A stretch of DNA of 64,000 nt from Roseicyclus mahoneyensis (GTDB lineage Bacteria > Pseudomonadota > Alphaproteobacteria > Rhodobacterales > Rhodobacteraceae): assembly GCF_003148775.1 (NCBI RefSeq), contig NZ_QGGW01000009.1:1-64000 (forward strand), in the 5' to 3' direction. The notes beneath the pieces were generated by a model. It was not told where the DNA came from. It did not search any database and saw only the letters and a list, made by a program, of their open reading frames with translations. Of this stretch, positions 45,907 through 56,444 are shown one piece after another. Made by a program: the position numbers and the translations under genes. Each line of letters begins with the position of its first letter. Position 1 is the stretch's first letter.

Positions 45907-48212
45907 TGTGCCCGATCCTCCAGCTTGGATTCCGGCCGCTCGTAGCGGGTGCCCCGCAGCAGCGCGTATGCTGACAGCGCCGCGATCACGACGACGCCAA
46001 TCTCACCGAAGGTGTCGATGGCGCGGAAATCGACAAGAATGACGTTGACGATGTTGCGCCCGTAGGCCTCGGTCCAACTTGCTGTCTCGAAGAAGTCGGT
46101 CAGTCGGCGGTCCAGCTCGCCCTGCAAGACGCCCACCATCACCATGGTGACCATGGCGCCGATGGTGACCGCCAGCGCCGCATGCACCGGCCGCCGCTTG
46201 CGGTCGCGTGCCAGACCCAGCAACGGCAGCTTGAGCATGGCAATGGCCACCAGCACGACGACCAGAACCTCGACCAGCAGTTGCGTGATCGCGACGTCGG
46301 GCGCGCTGAAGATGATGAAGATCAGCGCCACACCGATGCCCACGACGCCCAGCGCCACGATGGCGGTCATCCGGCTTGACGTGATGGCGGTCAGGACGGC
46401 GCCCGCCGTTACGAAGAGAACGACAGCCCAATGCTTGAACTGAAGCCCGGCCAGCGCGTCATTCCAGTCAACGGTGAAATCCAGCGCATCCTTGAGCCAG
46501 ATCGTTGCTCCGACGCCGACGGCCAGTGTGGCGAAGACCGTGAAGATGTAACGCTGCAAGACGCCGGATTGCAGGATGTTCGTTTGCCATGCCGCCAGCG
46601 CCTTGAGCCCGTCAAGCGTCCGGTCCCATCCGGCATCGAACTTGACCGGGTTGGCCTCGATGATGCGGCCAAGCCGGTCGCGCAAGGGCCGGTGCACCGC
46701 ATAAAGCAACGCGCCCGTGGCGAAGGTCACCAACGACAGGACGAAGGCCGCGTTCACTTCGCGGAACAGATACAGGTCCACGGCATAGGAATAATCGCCA
46801 TAGACGGCCCATGTGCCCGGCGCGACGAGCCATGCCTCGATGGTGTCGGGGAACAGGCCGAAACCAAGCGACAGGCAGCCGAGGATCAGCGGTCCGATCC
46901 ACATCGCCCATGGCCCCTCATGCGGGGCCTGAGGTGTGTTCGACAGCTTGCCGGTGAAGGGTCTCAGCACCGAGATGCCGGCCGCGACGAACATCAGCAC
47001 CGAAGCGGCAAAGATCGTTCCGGTGACCCAGATCATGCCGCGATCGAGATCGAGACCCGCCTTGTAGAGAAACTCCTTGCCGATGAATCCCACCAGCGGC
47101 GGTATGCCCGCCATCGACAGGCCCGCGATGGCACCGCCCAGAAAGGTCAGCGGCATCTTGCGGCCAAGCCCGCGCAACTGGTCCACCTCGCGCGTGCCGG
47201 TCTCGTGATCGACGATGCCGATCATCAAGAACAGCGCCGCCTTGTAGAGCGAATGGACGACCAGAAAGGTCATCATGCCGGTGATCGCGGCGGGCGTCCC
47301 CGCCCCGATGAACATCGTCAGCGCACCCAACGCCATCAGCGTCGTATAGGCCAGCACCTGCTTGATGTCGGTCTGCCTTATCGCCAGCAGGCTTGCGAAA
47401 ACCGTGGTGAAGCCGCCCGCGATGACCAGCGTCCAGAACCACAGGTCGGTCGAGCCCAGCGCGGGGTTCATCCGCGCCATCAGATAGACCCCGCCCTTCA
47501 CCATCGTCGCCGAGTGCAGATAGGCCGACACCGGCGTCGGTGCGGCCATCGCGTTGGGCAGCCAGAAATGGAACGGGAACTGCGCCGATTTGGTGAAGGC
47601 CCCGGCAAGGAACAGAATCACAATCGGCACATAATGCGGATGCGCCCGGATCGCGTCGCCCTGCGTCAAGATCACCGACAGCTCGAACGACCCCGCTGCC
47701 GTGCCCAGCAAGATGACGCCCGCCAGAAAGGCAAGCCCGCCGGTGCCCGTGACCAAGAGCGCCTGCAGGGCCGAGCGGCGCGATTTCGCCTCGTCCGACG
47801 AGAATCCGATCAGCAGGTAGGAAGAGATCGTCGTGATCTCCCAGAACACGAACAACGCAATCAAGTTGTCCGCCAGCACCAGCCCCAGCATGCCGATCAT
47901 GAACAGCATCAGAAACAGCACGAAGCGCGGGTATTCCGGGTGGTTGCCGAGGTATTTCGTCGAATACAGCGTGACCAATGTGCCGATGCCCGAGATGAGC
48001 AACGCGAAGGTCAGGCTCAGCCCGTCGATGAGCACCGACAGGCGCACATCAAGCGATCCAACCCAGTCAAAGCCCAGCGTCACCGGCGTCCCGGCTGCCA
48101 CGGGTGCGAGGAATTGCAGGAGATAGGCAAAGATCCCCGCAGGGATCGCCACCGAGATCCATCCCGCCGGCCCGCCATAGACCCGCGGCACGACTGCATC
48201 TGATTTGGCCAC
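45903..48212 (-). CDS. mrpA: Na+/H+ antiporter subunit MrpA
   Basis: 769 residues, the largest Mrp subunit. The start is GTG (complement of 48210-48212), with GAGGG eight bases upstream. The N-terminal two thirds are NuoL-like: [48 protein letters not shown] and [18 protein letters not shown]. The C-terminal part carries the MbhD/DUF4040-like helices, where [21 protein letters not shown] is diagnostic. First gene of the operon, 69 bases after the usp gene, so it may share a transcript with it. A long G+C-rich inverted repeat (CCGGCCCGGC/GCCGGGCCGG, 48236-48245 and 48272-48281) fills the gap. Confidence 0.95.
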   Translation of the reverse strand: MAKSDAVVPRVYGGPAGWISVAIPAGIFAYLLQFLAPVAAGTPVTLGFDWVGSLDVRLSVLIDGLSLTFALLISGIGTLVTLYSTKYLGNHPEYPRFVLFLMLFMIGMLGLVLADNLIALFVFWEITTISSYLLIGFSSDEAKSRRSALQALLVTGTGGLAFLAGVILLGTAAGSFELSVILTQGDAIRAHPHYVPIVILFLAGAFTKSAQFPFHFWLPNAMAAPTPVSAYLHSATMVKGGVYLMARMNPALGSTDLWFWTLVIAGGFTTVFASLLAIRQTDIKQVLAYTTLMALGALTMFIGAGTPAAITGMMTFLVVHSLYKAALFLMIGIVDHETGTREVDQLRGLGRKMPLTFLGGAIAGLSMAGIPPLVGFIGKEFLYKAGLDLDRGMIWVTGTIFAASVLMFVAAGISVLRPFTGKLSNTPQAPHEGPWAMWIGPLILGCLSLGFGLFPDTIEAWLVAPGTWAVYGDYSYAVDLYLFREVNAAFVLSLVTFATGALLYAVHRPLRDRLGRIIEANPVKFDAGWDRTLDGLKALAAWQTNILQSGVLQRYIFTVFATLAVGVGATIWLKDALDFTVDWNDALAGLQFKHWAVVLFVTAGAVLTAITSSRMTAIVALGVVGIGVALIFIIFSAPDVAITQLLVEVLVVVLVAIAMLKLPLLGLARDRKRRPVHAALAVTIGAMVTMVMVGVLQGELDRRLTDFFETASWTEAYGRNIVNVILVDFRAIDTFGEIGVVVIAALSAYALLRGTRYERPESKLEDRAQ

Positions 48213-48235
48213 CTCGTTGTCCCTCTCACTTGCAT

Positions 48236-48281
48236 CCGGCCCGGCTTGCCGGCGCCTTTTCTTTTGTCTTGGCCGGGCCGG
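48236..48281 (-). promoter_or_regulatory. Inverted repeat between usp and mrpA
   Basis: CCGGCCCGGC (48236-48245) and GCCGGGCCGG (48272-48281) flank a 26-base, T-rich (plus strand) loop and directly abut the usp stop. On the transcribed strand the loop is A-rich. It could partly terminate usp transcription or protect the mrp message. Confidence 0.45.
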
Positions 48282-49247
48282 TCAGATGACCGGGTTCAGC
48301 GTCACCGGCGACACGAAGCCGTCGGGCTTGACCGCGATCACCGCACACGACACCCGGCGCAGGATCGTCTCTGCCGTCGTGCCCATCACGAATCCCGACA
48401 CCCCCGTGCGTCCGACCGTGCCCATGACGATCGCATCCACGCCACTGGCCTCGGCATGTTGGGCGATGACATCGGCCGCGATGCCCTGCTGCATGTGGAT
48501 GGCGGTTTTCGGCACCTGCGGATGGTCGCTCATGCGCGCCATGACCCGGGCGCGTGCGGCCGTTTCCTCTTGCGCGATGAGGCTGTCGACTGTGCCTTTG
48601 CGCGCCTTGCCAAAGCGGCCTTGGCGCAAGGCACGTTCGCCGGGCAGGGACCATGCGTGCAGCACCTGCAGATCGGCGCCATCATGCACTGCAAGATCCG
48701 AGGCGATGCCCAGAACCTGATGGTCAAGGCTGTCGCGCGCTGGATCGTCCTGCCCGGGCGGATCGATGGTGGCCAGAACGCGGGCGAACCTCGTGTCGCC
48801 CTCGGCCATCAGCAGCCACACCGGGCAAGGACATTTTCGCAAAAGGTGCATGTCGAACCCCTTGAGGGTGCCACGCCCCTCCGCACTGAGGGTCGCGCCC
48901 TTGATCACGACATCATGCCCCTCGCGCAGCACCATGCGGATCACCTCAAGAAAGGGACTACCCTGCAGCACCGCTTCGGTCACCTCGATCCCCTGCGCGC
49001 GGGCCTTTTTTGCGAAACCGGACAGGCGCGCGCGGTGGAAGGCGATCACATCCTCCTCGATGGCAGAACCGCGTTGTCCAGTCAGCGCCGCCATCAATCG
49101 CCCGAGTTCCCCCGGCGCACCGTCGATCACGTCGACCAGAGTTAGCGCCGCCCGGCTCACCTGCGCCAGACTGACAGCGCGCGCGAGCGCGACGTCCGAC
49201 AGGCTGTCGGCGGTCAGAACGGCCAGAATGGATTTCACGTGTCGCAT
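48282..49247 (-). CDS. Tandem universal stress protein (UspE-like)
   Basis: 321 residues from the ATG complementary to 49245-49247 (MRHVKSILAVLTADSLSD), preceded by GAAGGGTGG; the frame remains open for 211 codons upstream, but that part is antisense to the LysR gene. Two Usp domains (about 1-150 and 155-300). The second has the full nucleotide-binding motif GTVGRTGVSGFVMGTTAE followed by VSCAVIAVKPDG. The first is degenerate in this loop. Located just before mrpA on the same strand, so stress and ion homeostasis may be co-expressed. Divergent from an OxyR-like gene with shared control sequence. Confidence 0.88.
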   Translation of the reverse strand: MRHVKSILAVLTADSLSDVALARAVSLAQVSRAALTLVDVIDGAPGELGRLMAALTGQRGSAIEEDVIAFHRARLSGFAKKARAQGIEVTEAVLQGSPFLEVIRMVLREGHDVVIKGATLSAEGRGTLKGFDMHLLRKCPCPVWLLMAEGDTRFARVLATIDPPGQDDPARDSLDHQVLGIASDLAVHDGADLQVLHAWSLPGERALRQGRFGKARKGTVDSLIAQEETAARARVMARMSDHPQVPKTAIHMQQGIAADVIAQHAEASGVDAIVMGTVGRTGVSGFVMGTTAETILRRVSCAVIAVKPDGFVSPVTLNPVI

Positions 49248-49268
49248 TGCACCACCCTTCACTGTCGG

Positions 49269-49293
49269 CAGATAGGGACGGCACCCAGATAGG
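49269..49293. repeat. Direct repeats CAGATAGG in the usp/LysR divergent gap
   Basis: CAGATAGG occurs at 49269-49276 and 49286-49293, 17 bases apart. Each contains ATAG, the same core as the LysR-type site at 49320-49334. Possibly further half-sites of the OxyR-like regulator, placed in the usp 5' region. Confidence 0.45.
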
Positions 49294-49319
49294 TCCAATC
49301 GAAACGAAACTGGCTTTTC

Positions 49320-49334
49320 ATAGAAATTATCTAT
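49320..49334. promoter_or_regulatory. LysR-type (OxyR-like) binding site ahead of the OxyR-like gene
   Basis: ATAGAAATTATCTAT fits T-N11-A and the ATAG-N7-CTAT half of the E. coli OxyR consensus. It ends 12 bases before the regulator's ATG, typical for autorepression. It is seen in sequence; binding is inferred. Confidence 0.55.
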
Positions 49335-49346
49335 AAGGTGGCCAAT

Positions 49347-50267
49347 ATGCCAACGCTCCAGCAACTCCGCTATCTCGTCTTGCTGGATGAAACACTGCAC
49401 TTCGGCCGCGCCGCGGATCGGGCGCATGTGACCCAGCCCACGCTCTCGGCGCAGCTTGCCGCGCTCGAGGCAAAACTCGGCCTGCAGTTGGTCGAACGCT
49501 CTCGTTCGCGGGTGCTGATGACACCCGAGGGGCACGAGATCGCCACCCGCGCGCGGCGCATCCTGCGCGAGGTCGACGAGATCGCCGAGCTTTCCAACCG
49601 CGGCCGACAACCTTTGGGCGGCACGATCCGAGTGGGCGTCGTGGCCTCGCTCGGGTCCTACTTTCTGCCCTTGGTCATTCCGGACCTGCATGCCTCGCAC
49701 CCCAGTCTCAGGCTTTATGTCCGCGAGGGGGTTTCCGCAGATCTGATGACGCGGCTGGACGAGGGGACGCTGGATCTGTTGTTCATCCCCTTGCCAGTCC
49801 GCGGCAGCGAACTGGAGACCGCAAGGCTGTTTCGCGAGCCGTTGCTGGCGGTCGCGCCCAACGATCATCCGCTGGCGCAACTGGCCATTGTCCCGCGCGA
49901 GCGGTTGCGCGGGGAAACGATCTTGTCATTGGAACCGGGGCACAAGCTGCATGAACAGGTCAGCCAGATCTGCGCCGACACCGGCGCTGAGATCAGCCTC
50001 GATTACGGGGCGACCTCGCTCGACACGATCCGGCAGATGGTAGGAATGGGTCTGGGCCTGTCGCTCTTGCCGGCACTTTACGTCCGGTCCGAGGTGCAAC
50101 CCAACCGTCTGGTGACGGCACGGCCGCTTTCTGGCCCGCAACCGTTTCGCACCGTCGGCATGGTCTGGCGCAGGCGCGCGCCGCGGGCTGAAGAATACGC
50201 CGAACTGGCGCAGGTCTTGCGGCGAATCCTGCGAGACACAGCACCCGAAGTGACGGTCATCGATTGA
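49347..50267 (+). CDS. OxyR-like LysR-family regulator lacking the peroxidatic cysteine
   Basis: 306 residues from the ATG at 49347, with an AAGG site eight bases upstream; a GTG nine bases earlier is the alternative. N-terminal winged HTH (LQQLRYLVLLDETLHFGRAA, TQPTLSAQLAALEAKLG) and a C-terminal effector domain closest in pattern to OxyR: ATSLDTIRQMVGMGLGLSLL matches the OxyR switch region. E. coli OxyR has Cys199 and Cys208; here the equivalents are Lys200 and Cys209. Hydrogen peroxide sensing by the normal disulfide is therefore not possible. Divergent from usp, with an OxyR-like site in the gap. Possibly answers another signal or is constitutive. Confidence 0.85.
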   Translation: MPTLQQLRYLVLLDETLHFGRAADRAHVTQPTLSAQLAALEAKLGLQLVERSRSRVLMTPEGHEIATRARRILREVDEIAELSNRGRQPLGGTIRVGVVASLGSYFLPLVIPDLHASHPSLRLYVREGVSADLMTRLDEGTLDLLFIPLPVRGSELETARLFREPLLAVAPNDHPLAQLAIVPRERLRGETILSLEPGHKLHEQVSQICADTGAEISLDYGATSLDTIRQMVGMGLGLSLLPALYVRSEVQPNRLVTARPLSGPQPFRTVGMVWRRRAPRAEEYAELAQVLRRILRDTAPEVTVID

Positions 50268-50273
50268 AGTGCC

Positions 50274-50318
50274 GGGTGCACCGCTTCGGTTGACGGCAGG
50301 GACCGAAGCGATGCACCC
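50274..50318 (+). terminator. Long hairpin after the first OxyR-like gene
   Basis: GGGTGCA-C-CGCTTCGGT (50274-50290) pairs with ACCGAAGCG-A-TGCACCC (50302-50318), sixteen pairs with one C-A mismatch and an 11-base loop. It starts seven bases after the stop. It is followed by GATTTGG, so the T-run is weak. Probable transcription end; the other 200 bases of the gap before the next regulator show no gene. Confidence 0.6.
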
Positions 50319-50512
50319 GATTTGGAGACCGACCAGGTCCGTGAGCGCTGGAAGGGACAACCACCAGCAAGGCCGTGTCTCCGGTCGCGGCCCGTGCGTG
50401 CCCACGTTCCGCTTCCCCGTTACCGGGCATGCTCCAGATGTAATACGGCTGTTTGATAGTTTGAAGCATGAAATATGTTGATCTCTGATTGGAAAAACCT
50501 AACTTGCCCGTC

Positions 50513-51451
50513 ATGCCGATTTCAGTCCCCCCGATCACCCTTCGCCAGATGCGCTACCTGCTCGCTCTCGAGGAAACGCAGCATTTCCGGGAAGCAGCCG
50601 AAAGCTGTGGCATCTCGCAACCGTCCTTGTCTGTGCAGATCAAGACCCTGGAGGAGGCTTTGGGGCTGACCCTTGTCGAACGCGGTCACGGGCCGGTACG
50701 CCTGACGCTGGCGGGCCGGGAGGTGGCGCGACGCGCGCGTGAGATCCTCGACGCGACGCAAGGCATTCTGGATCTGTCGGTGACATTGAAATCGGGGCTG
50801 GGCGGCACCATCCGTCTGGGCACCTCGGTGACACTGGGGCCCTATTTAATGCCGCATGTGGTGGGCGACCTGCGCGCAACGAACCCCGATCTTCGGCTCT
50901 ATATCCGCGAGGCGACGCCGCGCGACCTGCTGCGCGAGCTGCATGACGGGGTGCATGACCTGATCTTGACGCAGCTTCCGGTGTCGGGGGCCACCCTGTC
51001 GACCGCCCGGCTGTTTCGCGAACCCTTGTCCGTGGCCATGCCCAATGGCCATCCGCTGGCAGACCGCGAGATGCTGACGAACGAGGACCTGTCGGGCCAG
51101 ACCATTCTGGCGCTGTCACCGGCTTATGCGCTTTATGACCTGATCTCGGCGGTCTGCGCCGAAACCGGAGCCGACCTGTCGCGTGACTATGAGGGCACGT
51201 CACTGGATGCGCTGCGGCAGATGGTGGCGATGAACATGGGCCTGACCTTCCTGCCCGCGCTCTACGTCGAAAGCGAGATCGAGGGGCGCGCGCGCGACGT
51301 GCAGATCCGCCCGTTCCGGGGACGGCGCTTTGCGCGTTCGGTCGGGCTTGTCTGGCGCACGGCGTCGGGGGCGGCCCCTGCCTATGAACGTCTGGCGGGC
51401 GCGATGCGCGACACCGCACGGCGTTTTCCGCAACTGGTGATCGAAGGGTGA
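50513..51451 (+). CDS. Second OxyR-like LysR-family regulator
   Basis: 312 residues from the ATG at 50513 (MPISVPPITLRQMRYLLALEE). A TTG at 50489 would add eight residues and neither has a good ribosome site, so the start is uncertain. N-terminal HTH (FREAAESCGISQPSLSVQIKTLEEALG) and an OxyR-type effector domain (EGTSLDALRQMVAMNMGLTFLPAL). The residue matching OxyR Cys199 is Ala206, while the resolving-Cys equivalent is kept (Cys215). Clearly a paralogue of the gene 245 bases upstream, same strand. The target may be the Ldh_2-like gene 45 bases downstream. Confidence 0.83.
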   Translation: MPISVPPITLRQMRYLLALEETQHFREAAESCGISQPSLSVQIKTLEEALGLTLVERGHGPVRLTLAGREVARRAREILDATQGILDLSVTLKSGLGGTIRLGTSVTLGPYLMPHVVGDLRATNPDLRLYIREATPRDLLRELHDGVHDLILTQLPVSGATLSTARLFREPLSVAMPNGHPLADREMLTNEDLSGQTILALSPAYALYDLISAVCAETGADLSRDYEGTSLDALRQMVAMNMGLTFLPALYVESEIEGRARDVQIRPFRGRRFARSVGLVWRTASGAAPAYERLAGAMRDTARRFPQLVIEG

Positions 51452-51496
51452 TCTTGCGCCATTGACGCCCCAAGGCACGGCGGCAAGACTGAGCCC

Positions 51497-52207
51497 ATGA
51501 TCGAGCGCCTGAGCCTGTCCGATGTCTGCGCCCTCGCGCAGGATTGCCTGACCCGCGCCGGGGCACCGGACGCGGTTGCGCAGGCCGTTTCCGCCGAGGT
51601 CGCCGCAGCCGAGGCCGCAGGCGAGCGCCAGCACGGCATAGAGGCCCTTTTGCGCGACATCCGCCTGATGCGCTATGGCCGGATCGAGGCCGGCGCTCGA
51701 CCTCAGGTCAGCCGCCCGCGCCCCGGCCTGATGCATTGCGACGCCGGCCATGGCTTTGCTGCCGCAGCACTCGAAGGCGCGGTGGGCGCCCTGCACGATC
51801 TGGCGCGCCAGCAAGGCATCGCGCTGCTCAGGCTCGATCGGGCCAGCGATCCCGGGGCGATGATCGGCGTGTCCGGCGCGCTGGCGCGCTACGGCCTTGC
51901 CGTGCTGGCCTTTGGCGCGGTTGGGGCCGGGCGCATCGCCCACCCCGACATCGCGGCCCCGGCCACCTTGCGGCATCCGCCACGCGACGTGCTGGCCATG
52001 CTCTTGCCGCAGCCAATGGGCGGGCAACCCGCGGACGGGCCTCTCGACGGCCCGGTTTCCCATGGCGCTTGGATCGTGGCACTGGACCCCGCGGCGGCGG
52101 GCGACCGGATGCTGGCCGCCGACATCTGGTCGGTCGTGCCGGCCGCACCCCCTGCGCGCGAAATCGCCTTTTCCTCGGAACTTCTCGAACAGCTGGTGAC
52201 CGCCTGA
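51497..52207 (+). CDS. Shortened Ldh_2-family (malate/L-lactate dehydrogenase-like) protein
   Basis: 236 residues, against about 340 for the family. The start (MIERLSLSDVCALAQDCLTR) and the segment EAAGERQHGIEALLRDIRLM align in pattern with the Ldh_2 N-terminus, where the corresponding SHG histidine is a catalytic or substrate residue. The later part HGAWIVALDPAAAGDRM resembles the C-terminal core. Most of the inserted NAD-binding region is missing or much reduced, so dehydrogenase activity is doubtful. Stop and start of the next LysR gene overlap (TGATG), implying a shared role, perhaps ligand-binding or a relic enzyme. Confidence 0.6.
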   Translation: MIERLSLSDVCALAQDCLTRAGAPDAVAQAVSAEVAAAEAAGERQHGIEALLRDIRLMRYGRIEAGARPQVSRPRPGLMHCDAGHGFAAAALEGAVGALHDLARQQGIALLRLDRASDPGAMIGVSGALARYGLAVLAFGAVGAGRIAHPDIAAPATLRHPPRDVLAMLLPQPMGGQPADGPLDGPVSHGAWIVALDPAAAGDRMLAADIWSVVPAAPPAREIAFSSELLEQLVTA

Positions 52208-53199
52208 TGCCCGACACGCTGCTCAAGGGGCTTACGCTGCGCGGTCTCGAGGTGTTCGAGATGCTGGCCCGCACCGGATCGGTGGCCGTGACTGCCGACC
52301 GTCTGGGCCTCAGTGCGCCGGCGGTGTCGCAGCAGATGCGCAACCTCAGCCAGACGCTGGGTGTGGACCTGATCGACCATTCGCGGCGCCCCATGGTGCT
52401 GACCCCCGCGGGGCGTCTGTTTCTTGGCCGCGCCGAGGCGGCGTTGCAGGCGCTACGCGCGGGCCAGCGCGGGCTGAACATGCTGGATCTTGCCGATCTG
52501 TCGGCGCTGTCGATGGGCGTGATCGAAGATTTCGAGAACGAGGTGACGCCGCATCTGGCAACCGATCTGGCCGACGCAATGAGCCAATGCGCCTTTCGCC
52601 TCGTGACCGGGGCCAGCCATGCGCTGCATGCCCAGATCGCGCGACGCGACCTTGACATCGCCATCTGCGCCGCGGGCCATCCTGATCCAAGCGGCAGCAT
52701 GGTCCATCCACTGATCGACGACCCCTACATTCTGGCCGTGCCCAAGGGCATCGACGTATCAGGCGGTCTGGCGGGGCTGACCGGCCTGACCTTTTTGCGC
52801 CGAGACCCCGATCAGGTCATGGGCCAGCAGATCGAACGCTACCTCGCCGCTTCGGGGCTGAGCCTGCCCAACCGGTTCGAGATGGACAGCAACCAATCGA
52901 TCAGCGCGCTGGTGGCGGGTGGGACCGGCTGGACCATCACCACGCCGCTGAGCCTGCTCAGGGCTGGCCGCTTCGCCGGGGCGATCGACGCCCACCCCCT
53001 GCCCGGCGCTCCGATGTCGCGGCGCATCGTGCTCTATGCGACAGAGGATTGGACGGGGCCGATTCCGGCTCAGATCGCTGGCCGCGCCCGCGACCTGATC
53101 GAGGATCATTTCGCCGCCCCGGGCCGAGCGCGCATGCCGTGGCTGGCAGATTGTTTCAGGGTCAAGACAGACGGCAGTGCCGCCGCACCAGAGGCTTGA
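52207..53199 (+). CDS. LysR-family transcriptional regulator
   Basis: 330 residues. The ATG shares a base with the stop of the Ldh_2-like gene (TGATG). HTH: LRGLEVFEMLARTGSVAVTADRL and APAVSQQMRNLSQTLG; then a standard effector-binding domain of two Rossmann-like lobes. It differs from the two OxyR-like genes upstream and does not share their redox region. A long tail after residue 300 (RARMPWLADCFRVKTDGSAA) is unusual. It may control the adjacent Ldh_2-like gene or the acs cluster that begins 500 bases away. Confidence 0.87.
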   Translation: MPDTLLKGLTLRGLEVFEMLARTGSVAVTADRLGLSAPAVSQQMRNLSQTLGVDLIDHSRRPMVLTPAGRLFLGRAEAALQALRAGQRGLNMLDLADLSALSMGVIEDFENEVTPHLATDLADAMSQCAFRLVTGASHALHAQIARRDLDIAICAAGHPDPSGSMVHPLIDDPYILAVPKGIDVSGGLAGLTGLTFLRRDPDQVMGQQIERYLAASGLSLPNRFEMDSNQSISALVAGGTGWTITTPLSLLRAGRFAGAIDAHPLPGAPMSRRIVLYATEDWTGPIPAQIAGRARDLIEDHFAAPGRARMPWLADCFRVKTDGSAAAPEA

Positions 53200-53705
53200 G
53201 CGCCCCAGTCACTGCGGCCGAAGGGTTTCAAGCCGAAGCCGACGTCGAAGCTTTGGAGAGAAGGCGCTGAAATCCCTGCACAATTCTCGCTTTATGTAAA
53301 ATTATTCACATTTTCTGCGCTGCACGGACAAATCCTTTTACACAAAAATCGTTGTCCCTCAGACAGATGTTCTGGATTCGTCACCGACCTGTCATCTTTC
53401 CGGTACTTTCCGCAACGGCACCCAATGGGCGTTCGCGGCGGATGTAGCGGCCGCAGCAGGTTGCGCCCCGGGGTCGGAGGGACAGAAGGACCACCCGGAT
53501 CGCGCCACCAGACACAAGGCCGCAAGGTTGGGGGAGGCTGACCATCTGACATCGTCCCGGTCCGGGGCACAGGATAGCGGCGGGGCGCTGATGCGCGTCG
53601 CATGATCCTAAAGACCCGCGAAACGGTTCCGTTTCGAGGCCGCCCATCGTGTGTCCGACGTGCGCGCGCGTGCCAGTGCGCAAAAAACCTTGAGGGAGAG
53701 AGACC
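53200..53705 (+). promoter_or_regulatory. Upstream control region of acs
   Basis: 506 bases without a gene. The first 150 bases include an A+T-rich block (about 53,280-53,360) with a CRP-like palindrome at 53295-53310 and an inverted pair TGTAAAA (53295-53301)/TTTTACA (53336-53342). The rest is G+C-rich and ends in the strong ribosome site AGGGAGAG ahead of the acs TTG. I could not fix the promoter. The length points to regulated expression of acs. Confidence 0.5.
53295..53310. promoter_or_regulatory. CRP/FNR-family-like binding site
   Basis: TGTAA-N6-TCACA matches the CRP consensus TGTGA-N6-TCACA at nine of ten positions. It lies about 395 bases before acs, a gene under CRP control in enteric bacteria. 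Which regulator would bind in this organism is not known. Confidence 0.45.
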
Positions 53706-55649
<1,944 letters not shown>

Positions 55650-55657
55650 GCGCCGCC

Positions 55658-56347
55658 ATGTCCGACTGCGCCACCAAGACCCGCCCCGTCAACCTGATCC
55701 TGCTCGGGCCGCCCGGCGCGGGCAAGGGCACTCAGGCCCGCATGCTGCAAGACGCCTTCGGCCTAGTGCAACTGTCCACGGGCGATCTTCTGCGCGGAGC
55801 GGTCGCGGCCGGCACTGAGGCCGGGCTTGCCGCCAAGGCGGTGATGGAGAGCGGGGCGCTCGTCAGTGACGAGATCGTGCTGGCCGTGCTGCGCGAACGC
55901 CTGGCCGATAGCGATGTGGCCGCGGGCATCATCCTTGACGGCTTTCCCCGCACCGCGGGTCAGGCCGCCGCACTCGACGAGTTGATGGCCGAGCGCGCGC
56001 AGCAGATCGACGCCGTCATCAGCATGGCCGTCGACGACGAGGCCATGGTGGGTCGCGTGTCGGGGCGCTACACCTGCGCCAGCTGTGGCGAAGGCTACCA
56101 CGACCTGTTCAAGCAGCCGGCCACGGCTGGCGTCTGCGACAAGTGCGGCGGTACGCAGATGAAGCGCCGCGCCGATGACAATGCCGACACCGTGCGCACC
56201 CGTCTGGCGGCCTATCACGCCGACACCGCGCCGCTGATCGACTACTACGCCGCCCGCGGCACCCTGACCGAGATCGATGCGATGGCAGAGATCGGACAGG
56301 TGCGTGCGGATCTGGCCGCGATCGTGAAAAAGCTCACGACCGCCTGA
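55658..56347 (+). CDS. adk: Adenylate kinase (zinc-lid type)
   Basis: 229 residues; converts AMP plus ATP to 2 ADP. The P-loop GPPGAGKGTQA is at about 18-28, then STGDLLR (AMP site) and LDGFPRTAGQ. The lid carries four cysteines (CASCGEGYHDLF and CDKCGG), which probably bind zinc. The ATG at 55658 is used; a GTG at 55646 overlapping the acs stop (GTGA) would add four residues. Adk genes usually sit beside secY; here it follows acs, an AMP-producing enzyme, so it may be a dedicated second copy that pulls the reaction. A hairpin follows at 56355. Confidence 0.95.
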   Translation: MSDCATKTRPVNLILLGPPGAGKGTQARMLQDAFGLVQLSTGDLLRGAVAAGTEAGLAAKAVMESGALVSDEIVLAVLRERLADSDVAAGIILDGFPRTAGQAAALDELMAERAQQIDAVISMAVDDEAMVGRVSGRYTCASCGEGYHDLFKQPATAGVCDKCGGTQMKRRADDNADTVRTRLAAYHADTAPLIDYYAARGTLTEIDAMAEIGQVRADLAAIVKKLTTA

Positions 56348-56354
56348 AAGAATT

Positions 56355-56382
56355 CGCCGGAGGGGACAGACCCCCTCCGGCG
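56355..56382 (+). terminator. Hairpin after adk
   Basis: CGCCGGAGGGG (56355-56365) and CCCCTCCGGCG (56372-56382) make an 11-bp stem with a six-base loop, seven bases past the adk stop. No T-run follows. Likely a stabiliser or partial stop between acs-adk and the symporter genes. Confidence 0.55.
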
Positions 56383-56444
56383 ATCACATGTCTGCCGGGC
56401 CACGGAGGGGCCGGCCGGCAGGAACCACTCGAAGGGAGTAAGCA

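Noticed and set aside
45903-48203. Arg/Gln-rich frames antisense to the mrp operon (for example 46431-48203 and 43779-45185)
   Set aside because: Charged low-complexity translations typical of antisense frames of membrane-protein genes.
49248-49880. N-terminal extension of the Usp protein by 211 codons
   Set aside because: It lies antisense to the LysR gene and lacks Usp similarity; MRHVKSILAV at 49247 is the family start.
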